From Rheum nobile (Eukaryota; Streptophyta; Magnoliopsida; Caryophyllales; Polygonaceae), in assembly GCA_027886185.1 (NCBI GenBank), contig WOAB01000864.1, forward strand, positions 1,922,001-1,986,000: 64,000 nt of DNA, in the 5' to 3' direction. A program made the position numbers and the translations under genes. This document shows positions 55,730 to 64,000 of the stretch, piece after piece. Every line of letters begins with the position of its first letter. The stretch's first letter is position 1. A model generated the notes under the pieces. The model saw nothing but the letters and a program-made list of their open reading frames with translations, was not told the origin of the DNA and made no database searches.

Positions 55730-57018
55730 TCTCTTGAAGTAAATTCCTCAAGGCTAGAGGGTTAGAATTGGTTTCTTAAGTTTGATCTTGCAAATTGCTC
55801 AATTTTTAGAATGTTTTGGACCTTTGCTTGATCTAGGCCGACCCTAACTTCACACCACCATTGTTGTCAAAGGTTGAGTGCTCATCTTCAACCTCTAAAC
55901 CATCAAACCCACGTACCAAAACTGCATCCAAGAGAGGTGAAAAGACTCAAAACGTTAAGCCATAAAAAACCATACCCAAAAGGTCACAAAACTCTTCATT
56001 ACAACACTTTCATTTAAGTGAGATTACTTCCATTAATTGGTTGATTGTCTTTCCTCTTCCACCCTTCCATAACTCACTCATTCATTGCATGATCTCCCCA
56101 AAAGCCAAGCTCTAAATTAGTTGATTTATTGCCTTTCCTACACTTCAACTCCTTCACCTCCCGTCCATTAACCATCTCCCATCAATTACTCTCTATCCAT
56201 CCTCATTAAAAGGCTGCCATAATCCAGCCTAATCAAAGGACCTTGGCATTCAATTTCCACCCTTCTAAATTCACACTTCACAACAACCATTAGTGGCCAA
56301 ACTTCCTTAAGGCCTTATTCCTCTTCTCTTCTCTATCTCATTCAAGTCTATACTTCATAAGTGTTTCATCTTGTCTGATCATACTAAAAAAAGAGGTTTG
56401 GTTCGACTTTCAAAAAAAAAGTCAAAGTTGATTAAAAAAGAGCTAGTGAAGCCAATAGTGTGTGCATTTCTTCTCTTCTTCTTCTTCACTCTTTCTTCTG
56501 TCAAGCTTGAAGGTTGCTACGTGTATTGAGGGAGTCCTAAACGGAGATCACCACAAGACCAAACGGCCTAGCCTTCCCTTGTGTCACTTTCTTCCAAGTT
56601 TTGAGATTTTGTGGGTTCATCTTGAGTTGTCCAAACACTCGCTCTAGCGCTTACTTTCTTGAGTTGTTTGCTGCCTTTTGTGTGTGTTTTCTTTGGTGAT
56701 TTGTGAAGCGGTTATTGGTGGAGTTGATCTCTCAATTGGACTGCATTAATAAAGCTTTGGGAAGTTCTCTTGGTTCCCTCATTGGAATCCTTCAAGTCAG
56801 TTTGCTCGGTTCTCTCGTTGGTGCCTTTTAATTCAGTTTGTGAGGAGAGTGTGAGTCAAACACAAGTGAGGAGAGTCCACCTCCATAGGAAAAATCAACG
56901 AGTGAAAAGAAGAGGAGGGAGGCGAGTGAGAGAAAGTTTTTGATTATCACTAACCTTGACCATTTCATTGTTTTGGTGATTTTCCTCTTTCCTTCTTGTT
57001 TTCCTTTTGTTTGGTACC
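55730..57018 (+). other. element D untranslated leader
   Basis: About 1.3 kb with no long frame, CT- and T-rich in places. Long leaders are usual in these gypsy elements. Confidence 0.6.
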
Positions 57019-58170
57019 ATGTCTACACTCATGTATAAAAACAAGCAAGTGTCACATGAAGTAGATAATTCCCCCGTGAGCATGGCAGCTCTTAGAACAT
57101 TCATGGAGGAAATGAAGCTGAGGTTTGACAGGAAGCTAGAGGAGAGGAATGCATCTCGAAGAAGTTGTATATCAAGGAGTAGCCACCGCTCTAGTTGGTC
57201 CCACACACTAACTCCTGAGGAGGCCCAACGACTTTCTCAAGAGGCCTTGAGTCAACAAGGCATATCCATGCAACCTCCTACAACATATTGGCAGCAAAGC
57301 GCACCCATGGTAGTTGCCGCGTCGATGCCTATACCATATCCTCCATCCTTTGTGCCCGCCACAACCATGTTTTCCCCTTCAGTCGTGTATTCTGGAGTTG
57401 GGTCACCTTGGCCCATAAGTGTTCACTTGGCGAGCCAACAAATGGCTTATAATCAGCATACGGCTGGCCCTTCCAATGCCCCACCTTGCCAACACATGCG
57501 CGCGCCCATTGCGCAGCCCGGTGGCCCTTTTGCATGCCCTCTCTTGCAGCCAAGGCGTGTTCCCGTGGCGGAAGCTCCTAGGAAGCCCTATGTCCAGCCA
57601 AGGAGAGAGGAGCCCTACCCACACCGCTATGGAAACAAGCCTGCTATTTTGGACCATTAGGGTTCTCTTGCACCACCTCCACACCGACAACACCACGATG
57701 TCAAGGTCAGTATTCCTTCTTTTGCAGGTACATCCGATCTGGAGGCGTACTTTGAATTGGAGTTGAAGACTCAATAAGACTTTGACTACTAAGGTTATGG
57801 AGAAGTTGAGCGTCTCAACCTCGCTACCATTCATTTCACCGAGTTTGCACTCCTTTAGTGGAATGATGAGAAGGAGACGAGATAGCGCAACCTTGATTTT
57901 CCCATTGACTTGTGGACTGCCTTGAAGGATGCTATAATGAGGTGATTTGTTCCCTCCAACTTTGAGCAACAAGTGCATTCCAAGCTAGAGCGCTTACGCC
58001 AAGGCAACCAGACACCAGACGAGTACTATAAGGAACTTTGTCACCTCCTCATTCGATCGGGACTTAGGCTTCCCGACAGGTATGTATTGTCAAAGTTTAC
58101 CTCTGGACTAAATCATGAACTTAGTGTGCATGTAGACTTGCAGAGGTTTGATCATGTCCATGAAGCCTTA
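57019..58170 (+). pseudogene. gag: element D gag, first part
   Basis: From ATG 57019 the frame reads MSTLMYKNKQVSHEV, a Pro/Gln/Ser-rich stretch, then the capsid core IPSFAGTSDLEAYFELE, ATIHFTEFALL, HSKLERLRQGNQTPDEYY and LSKFTSGLNHELSVHV. In-frame stops lie at 57658, 57775, about 57790 and at least three later points. The frame breaks at HVHEAL, where element C begins, and resumes after 63262 (HYATQVYDSL), so both halves belong to one gene. Confidence 0.85.
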
Positions 58171-58964
58171 TGATACAAGCAAGACAAGGCGTGCTACACC
58201 ATTGATGAAGACGACGGTTTTCCCGGCCCTAATCCAAGAAAAGTCACAGCTACCCGGGCGCCGAAAGGAGAGACTTCACGGTTGGAGGCTTGCGTTTCAA
58301 GAGACGACATGGAGGCTAAGGAGGAGGACGTGCTTGTTAAGGAGAAGGGCCGTAATGGGCCGGCCCACTAGAGGAAGTTTGAAGACTTTGTTTGCTTTCC
58401 GTTTTTAGCAAGTGACATTTCTAGTATTTATATGTTGGTTTTCTGCATTGCCCAACCCAGTTTTTGATCATTGAATATTGTTTTGAAGCGTTGAATGCTC
58501 TCTTGGAATACATTTTTTATTCGTCGTTGATTGGCTGGACTTAGTGAATTTACTTGTTTAGTTCAATCTTGAGTTTGTGTGCGTTTGGTGGATTTCGAGC
58601 TCATACAGCCTTGCCCTCGATTTCTCAAACATGAGTGGATTCTTGTATGACGGTTATGAAAACTTGCAAGAACCCAAGGAGGATTCTGAGGGTTCGAACA
58701 AGTCGTTCAAGACAATTCAAGTGGATTCCCGGATTGTTGTTGTTTGCTTATCCTGGTCATAGATCTATCCTACGCTGTCATCTTCAATCTCCGGATCTCT
58801 TCATCAGCGCCACTTCCTTCAAGAACGCCGGACCTGCGCGTCGACGCCCAATTCAAGGCCGCCGAGCCCTCCTTTGCCTCGTCGAAGCGTCCGAGTCTAA
58901 TCATTGGCGAGTAAAGCAACATTTTCCCTATCTCGCGGTGATCCTGCGAAGGCGGAAGTCATCA
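58171..58964 (+). repeat. element C 5' LTR
   Basis: 794 bp. A TATTTATA-like sequence lies near 58425. Confidence 0.93.
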
Positions 58965-58966
58965 TT

Positions 58967-58979
58967 TAGTATCAGAGCG
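58967..58979 (+). promoter_or_regulatory. element C primer-binding site
   Basis: TAGTATCAGAGCG, two bases after the LTR. One mismatch to the initiator tRNA-Met site within the first twelve bases. Confidence 0.82.
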
Positions 58980-60095
58980 AGGTTGGTAAAATGCTCCGAT
59001 CACTCTTTGTGTTTCATTGTTTTTACTTGTGGGACTAATCTTGGCTAAAGGAGAGTGAACCTTGCCCTAACCGAGCGGTGTGCGTCGGAACCGTGAGCAT
59101 GTCCAGAGTTGAGTGCCCGGTGAGGAGTGTGCCTTGGCCGAGTGTGGTGAGCCTCGGCCTTGCCTTGGGCGGCAAACCGTGCGGTTAGCTAAACCGATCC
59201 CTTTTGATTCCCTACTCGATTTGGAAGATTATGGTGATTTGAAATTTGATTTTATTTTAATTTGGTAAATCATTTTTGGATAATCTACCATATCTTATTG
59301 GTTGCTAGAATCGTGGGATTTCCTTACCTTGACCCAAGGGGTTCGAGAGGTCTTGATTTGTTTATAAAAAAAATAGCGTCAAAAGAAAACGGTGTTTAAG
59401 GTGAGGCGGGCCCGGGCAAAGCCTTGAGAATCCCTAGGGCGTACGTCAAGTGGTCCCGACCCAAAGGGATCGAGAAGACCCCGCCCCGAACAACCTCTTT
59501 TGGTAAGTCGATTTCAGGGTTTTTGCAAAAATAAAATATTGTAATTATTCATTAAAAGGATATCATTTTAGGATAAGATCTTTCTTTCCCCTATCTTTCC
59601 AAATCTTTCCATATCTATTTATATCTTCTTTTGTCCTTGATTTTATTTGATTTTCCTTTGAATTTGGTCACCTAAATCGACCCTTGCCATATTTTCGGCC
59701 GTCCCTTGCCTTAGCCGAGATTGCCTCCCACTTGTGGTAATTTTGGAAGGTAGATCATGGTTGGGAGATTTTATTTTACTAACTCTAACTTTGGGTAATT
59801 ATTTATCCAAAGGGGATCTTTTAAGTTGGCAACTAATATCTTTGGCAATATACCATATCTTGGGAAAATCAGCCTCTTGGAAGAATTTCTTGCGGCCCAC
59901 TCCACACCATCTTTGCCGAAATTTTGGCAACCAGAAGATCTTGCCCTAACCGAAGAGTGCAACCCAAGCTTCAACAAGTCAGCCGAAATTCCACACAAGG
60001 TGCGTCTCTCTTTCTCTTGTGCATTTGGATTTATCTACTAACGCAGCCTTGCGTCTTGTTAGTACCTTCCAGCAAATACAGGAGAACGTCTAGCC
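58980..60095 (+). other. element C untranslated leader
   Basis: About 1.1 kb without a coding frame. Confidence 0.6.
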
Positions 60096-61644
60096 ATGGT
60101 TGGCTCGGATCCGGAGCGCGAGCGTGAGAAGCCCTCTTCACCGGTGTCTCCCGTCATCATCGATGCTATCCGGGAGATCCTTAATCAAAACAATGCACAA
60201 CTGCGTGTTGAATTTACTGAGGCTTTGGAGAGGAGGCTGGAGAAGCGCACCGAGGAAGGGCGCATGCAAGGAGTGGCCTGGGCCACTGTCACCGGTCGTC
60301 TCAATGACTTGGGAGGTGTCGGTTCGTCTAGGGGCCGAGGAGCTGATCAAAATAGAGAGCAAAACCCATATGCTACGTGGGCTGAGCATGCCGAGTATGA
60401 AGAAGAAGAGGAGGAGCAAATGGAGGAAGTTCACCGGTCATCGCAACATCTACCCCCGGCGGCGGCGAGGCGGCAGGCAGACGGCACGCGAAGGAGGTCG
60501 GCATATCCGGGCCTTCGTGAGCAGCCGGAGTGATATTTCCCGAACATGCAGCCACGTCGTAATGTTCTCGGGCCTAGGGATCTTGGACGAGGATATGAGT
60601 GGCAATATGATGAAGATCGTCGGGAGCCGCCCACCCACAACCATGCTAAGGTGCCGATTGACAAGTTTGTTGTGACAGCCGACGCAGAGGCATATCTGGA
60701 ATGGGAGTCCAGAACCGAGGCTATTTTTGATTACTATGATCACTCGGACCATGTTAGAGTAGCCATGGCCACCATTCACTTCACTGAGTTCGCCTTGTCA
60801 TGGTGGAGGGTGGACAAGGTTGAAAGGGACATAAAAGGGATAGAGCCAATCCGGACATGGCGTGAGCTCAAGGTAGCAATGAGGTGTCGGTTTGTGCTAG
60901 CCAATTACTTGGACCTTGTGCAAGGTCAGTTAGAGAGGTTGAGGCAGGGCAACAGTTCACCATCCGAGTACTATAACAACCTCAAGCAACTCATGGCGAG
61001 GTCAAGTGTTAACTTTCCTGAGCGTTATGTAGTATCTAAGTTTGCTAATGGCCTCAATGAAGATGTAGACGGTCTTGTTCGAGCGCAGCACTTTGGTCCA
61101 GATCCTCCCATTGAAAGCGTGTTGCACTATGCCCAATAGATCTATGAGGGGTTGCCTAAGAGAAGGCAATCTAGTGGGGTGTGAACTTGGGGAACTTCGG
61201 CCCCTGCTAGCAACCCTAAGCCGGTGGTTTCCAAGGAGGAGGCTGCCAAGGCCTCACCTAAAGCTCTACTGCGCTGCCAAGGAAGACAACCCGTGCACCC
61301 GAGACATACAATGTTATCGTTGCATGGGTCGTGGCCATATCGCTCGGGACTGCCCTACTAAGAAACAGGTGCTGCTTAACGCCTTCGGGGAATACGAGTC
61401 TGAGGTTGAGAAAGAGGAGGTGGATGTCTCGGCTGAGGTGGAGGACACCAGGTGTGGCGCCTTTGACACTCAAGGAGAGAATTTCATGGACATTAAAGTT
61501 GAGCCAACTTATGAGGAGCCGCCTATAGAGGGTACCGGGGATAGTGGGGATCCAGTCGACTTAGGGCACATGGATGCCTTTATTGATTGGATCATGGAGG
61601 AGATACTCGAGCAAGCGCCCAAGCCGCCGGTTGACCCGCTGTAG
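60096..61644 (+). pseudogene. gag: element C gag, interrupted
   Basis: ATG 60096 opens MVGSDPEREREKPSS, with an N-terminal coiled-coil-like segment (RVEFTEALERRLEKR). The stretch is cut by a TGA at 60531 and continues in frame with the capsid core KFVVTADAEAYLEWESR, TIHFTEFALSWWR, LERLRQGNSSPSEYY and SKFANGLNEDVDGLV to a TAG at 61137. A frameshift between about 61150 and 61260 leads to the zinc knuckle CYRCMGRGHIARDC near 61314 and an acidic tail. It is clearly related to element D gag. Confidence 0.87.
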
Positions 61645-62024
61645 AAAGAACTTGGTTTCTACCACACGTGCTATCTAGGGGGGAGTAGCGTGCCTTTCAT
61701 TGCCTTGGTGGATAGTGGAAGTGAGCGGAATATTTTGGCGGAGTTTGCTGTTCAGAAGCTTAAACTTCCAACCTATCCTCTAGGTCAAGAGGTGACCATG
61801 GGTTGGATCAACGAGTAGCATAGGATCGGGGTCTCAAGAGGGGAATACGCGACGGTTCGAATGAAGGACTTCTCAGATGTTGTGCAATGTTATGTGCTCC
61901 CTATCAAGGAGTATGCTATTATCCTTGGTCGGCCATGGCAATTTGATCGCTTTGTTATCCATGATGGCCGACGCAATCTGCATCATGTCATCCAAGACGG
62001 GTGTGGTATAACTTTGAAGCCATG
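61645..62024 (+). pseudogene. element C protease
   Basis: The frame continues from gag through a TAG at 61642 into FIALVDSGSERNIL, the aspartic protease active site, then LPTYPLGQEVTMGWINE (followed by a TAG) and YAIILGRPWQFDRFVIHDG, and stops at about 62023. This is the last recognisable pol domain in element C. Confidence 0.85.
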
Positions 62025-62183
62025 AGCAAGGATGAGCTAGGGCAAGCAAAGGCAAGGGTGCGCGCCTTACTCATCCAAGACTAGTCTCGCCCGACCCGGA
62101 AGTAGAAGCTTGAAATTATCAACCCTCCCAAGGAAGCTAAGTCTATCTCCTTTGTTCCCTCGATTTCTAGTACTACTCTATTC

Positions 62184-62666
62184 TTGCATTTTGAGAATTA
62201 TAGGGCTTATCTACTTCTGTTTTATGAGACTTTGGGTAGGTATTCTAAGCTTGTGTATCCGTGTAATCCTAAGAGGGATTGGGTGAGGTTTAAGAAGCGG
62301 AGTTCACTCAAGTTTATTTTTATGCATACCGGGCGTGAGGATGAGGGAAGAATTGCTATGTCCGAGTTTAGGCTGGTTGGGATGTTTGAGAGGCATGGTT
62401 ATCTTGTGTTCGTGGACGATCCATATGTAGATTCGAGGACGAATCTTTCTCAAGAAGGAGAGGATGATACAAGCAAGGCAAGGGCATGCCACACCATTGA
62501 TGAAGATGACAGTTTTCCCATCCCTAATCCTAGAAAAGCCGCAGCTACCCGGGCGCCGAAAGGAGAGACTTCATGGATAGAGACTTGTGTTTCAAGAGAC
62601 GACATGGAGGCTAGGGAGGAGGACGTGCTTGTCAAGGATAAGGGCCATAATGGGCCGGCCTACTAG
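62184..62666 (+). CDS. open frame spanning the internal 3' end and 3' LTR of element C
   Basis: A 160-codon frame starts in the internal region (MHFENYRAYLLLFYETLG), passes the purine tract and continues about 67 codons into the 3' LTR (ACHTIDEDDSFPIPNP, RAPKGETSWIETCVSRDDME). The matching part of the 5' LTR is also open (58171-58371) with mostly conservative differences. No known domain is recognised. It occupies the place of the deleted pol and may be the true C-terminal coding end of this family or chance read-through. Confidence 0.35.
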   Translation: MHFENYRAYLLLFYETLGRYSKLVYPCNPKRDWVRFKKRSSLKFIFMHTGREDEGRIAMSEFRLVGMFERHGYLVFVDDPYVDSRTNLSQEGEDDTSKARACHTIDEDDSFPIPNPRKAAATRAPKGETSWIETCVSRDDMEAREEDVLVKDKGHNGPAY

Positions 62667-63261
62667 AGGAAGTTTGAAGACTTTGTTTGCTTTCCGTTTT
62701 TAGCAAGTGGCATTTCTAGTATTTATATGTTGGCTTTCTGCATTGCCCAACCTAGTTTTTGATCATTGAATATTGTTTTAAAGCGTTGAATGCTCTCTTG
62801 GAATACATTTTCGATTCATCATTGATTGGCTGAACTTAGTGTATTTCTTTATTTAGTTCAATCTTGAGTTTGTGTGCGTTTGGTGGATTCCGAGTTCATA
62901 CAGCCTCGCCCTCGATTTCTCGAACATGAGTGGATTCATGTGTGACGGTTATCAAACCTTGCAAGAACCAAAGGAGGATTCCGAGGGTTTGAACAAGTCG
63001 TTCAAGACAATTCAGGTGGATTCCCGGATTGTTGTTGTTCGCTTATCCCGGTCTTAGATCTATCCTACGTTGTCATCTTCAATCTCTTCGGATCTCTTCA
63101 TCGGCACCACTTCCTTCAAGAACATTGGACTTGTGCTTCGACGCCCGCTTCGAGGCCGCCGAGCCCTCCTATGCCTCGTCCAAGCGTCCGGGTCAAATCA
63201 TAGGCGAGTAAAGCAGCGTTTTCCTTATCCTGCGGCGATCCTGCAAAGGTGGAAGTCATCA
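62465..63261 (+). repeat. element C 3' LTR
   Basis: 797 bp, homologous to 58171-58964, followed by the duplication cctta. Confidence 0.93.
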
Positions 63262-64000
63262 CCTTACACTATGCTACACAAGTGTATGACTCGCTTCATA
63301 GGCGACGTGAAGCTGGGAATGGATCCAAGAGGTGGGATTCTAATTCGTCCAAAGGTACAGAGATCACCAAGGGGCCAGAAGTGAAGCTGGGAATGGATCC
63401 AAGAGGTGGGATTCTAATTCGCACAAGAAATATTTGGTGCTACAAGTGCATGGGGCGAGGACACATGGCGAAGGACTGTCCCACAAAGAAGCAAGTGCTA
63501 ATGATGGCTCAAGGAGAGTATGAGTCAGCCAAAGAAGAAGATGTAGGGCATGCTGAGGAGCTAGCCAAGAAGCTGCAAGAAGAAGAGGCCTTGGAAGTCT
63601 ATTCCACTCAAGGGGAGTGTTTCATGGTTTCTGAAGTTAAGGATTCCATTGATGGACCCGTGGTGCCGCCCCCTATTAATCAATGGCTGGAATATGTGCT
63701 CCAACGTTCACAAATCTTCTACCACAAGTGCAAGTAGAAGGTTGTGACAACCATTACCTTGTTATGGTGGATAGTGGACGCGATCATAACCTCATTTCCC
63801 AATATGTGGTTGAGCAACTTGGCCTTGAAACTTTTCCTCAACCCGTGCCCTACACCATGAGTTGGATCAACGATGAAACCCAAGTGACCGTGACAAGGAA
63901 GGCCTATGTGAAGTTTGAGGTAGGGTCTTACTCAGACACGGAAATGTTTGAGGTGCTTCCCCTTACTGCTTGTGATCTACTTTTGGGGAGTCCTTGGCAA
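63262..64000 (+). pseudogene. gag: element D gag (second part) and protease, running off the window
   Basis: Continues the gag interrupted at 58170: HYATQVYDSLHRR, then a 74-bp-spaced duplication (a 41-bp stretch at 63307 and 63381), the zinc knuckle CYKCMGRGHMAKDC at about 63440-63481, and an acidic region. The frame ends at 63735, and protease is in another frame: HYLVMVDSGRDHNLIS, with the DSG active site, then YTMSWINDE and CDLLLGSPWQ at the window end. Reverse transcriptase would lie beyond 64000. Confidence 0.85.

Larger units (their letters stand above)
58171..63261 (+). mobile_element. non-autonomous gag-protease LTR element C (5.1 kb)
   Basis: LTRs of 794 bp (58171-58964) and 797 bp (62465-63261) begin TGATACAAGC and end GTCATCA, flanked by a perfect 5-bp duplication cctta (58166-58170, 63262-63266). 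A primer site and leader are followed by gag with a CCHC knuckle and protease. Where reverse transcriptase, RNase H and integrase should follow there is only about 0.4 kb before the purine-rich AAGAAGGAGAGGA and the 3' LTR. It is therefore a deletion derivative like the plant TR-GAG class. LTR divergence is clearly higher than in the copia element, with many C/T and G/A differences. Confidence 0.92.
46122..64000 (+). mobile_element. Gypsy element D, running off the window, split by elements E and C
   Basis: The 5' LTR ends at 55714 and is followed by a primer site, a long leader and a gag frame. Element E (46318-54895) interrupts the LTR and element C (58171-63261) interrupts gag. After C the gag resumes in phase with zinc knuckle CYKCMGRGHMAKDC and then protease, reaching the window edge. 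The left start of the LTR (TGATGTGATTATG, 46122) is inferred from the ends of the related elements and is the weakest point. Many stops in gag show that D is the oldest of the three. Confidence 0.75.

Overview
This window is repeat-dominated plant nuclear DNA with no intact host gene. It suggests an angiosperm, most likely a eudicot. The evidence is plant-specific retrotransposon lineages with their usual tRNA primer sites, Stowaway, Tourist, Mutator-like and Helitron-type elements, a fragment of a chloroplast-type Fe-S assembly gene and a degenerate plant mobile domain gene. I cannot name the species.

1-10,541. A truncated Athila-type Gypsy element on the minus strand sits in the 3' end of a chromovirus, which keeps a 2.27-kb LTR (family A, 4031-6304). 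The LTR abuts a pol scrap. After an AT-rich stretch come a complete 2.2-kb non-autonomous LTR element (7423-9645, target duplication gggaa) with one open orphan ORF, and a Stowaway MITE.

10,547-19,950. A complete SIRE-type Ty1/copia element with 860-bp LTRs and target duplication attag. Its gag, pol and third (env-like) frames are broken, and the N-terminal part of reverse transcriptase is deleted.

19,956-38,296. AT-rich DNA with many DNA transposons: a Helitron candidate, a putative Pack-MULE carrying GC-rich blocks and an IscA/SufA-like exon, a 579-bp MITE with a perfect 10-bp duplication, and a 3.8-kb Mutator-like element with a perfect 9-bp duplication and two inverted tRNA-like sequences. 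A LINE 3' end, another Stowaway and a hAT-like MITE follow.

38,297-43,844. A minus-strand chromovirus solo LTR (family B) interrupts a ~118-bp tandem repeat. It holds a family A LTR, a ~150-bp GA microsatellite and a Tourist MITE.

44,090-64,000. A multi-exon plant mobile domain pseudogene is followed by nested Gypsy elements. Element D (plus strand, running off the window) is split in its 5' LTR by an 8.6-kb CRM-like element E (minus strand) and in its gag by a 5.1-kb gag-protease element C (plus strand, duplication cctta) that lacks reverse transcriptase and integrase.

The most unusual signal is a GC-rich palindrome (core GCGATCGC and close variants) occurring in pairs 20-21 bp apart. It recurs in clusters in the Athila gag and LTR and in family A LTRs on both sides of the window. 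In gag it forms an exact 69-bp (23-codon) tandem repeat. The same paired motif is therefore shared by two distinct retrotransposon lineages in an otherwise AT-rich background.
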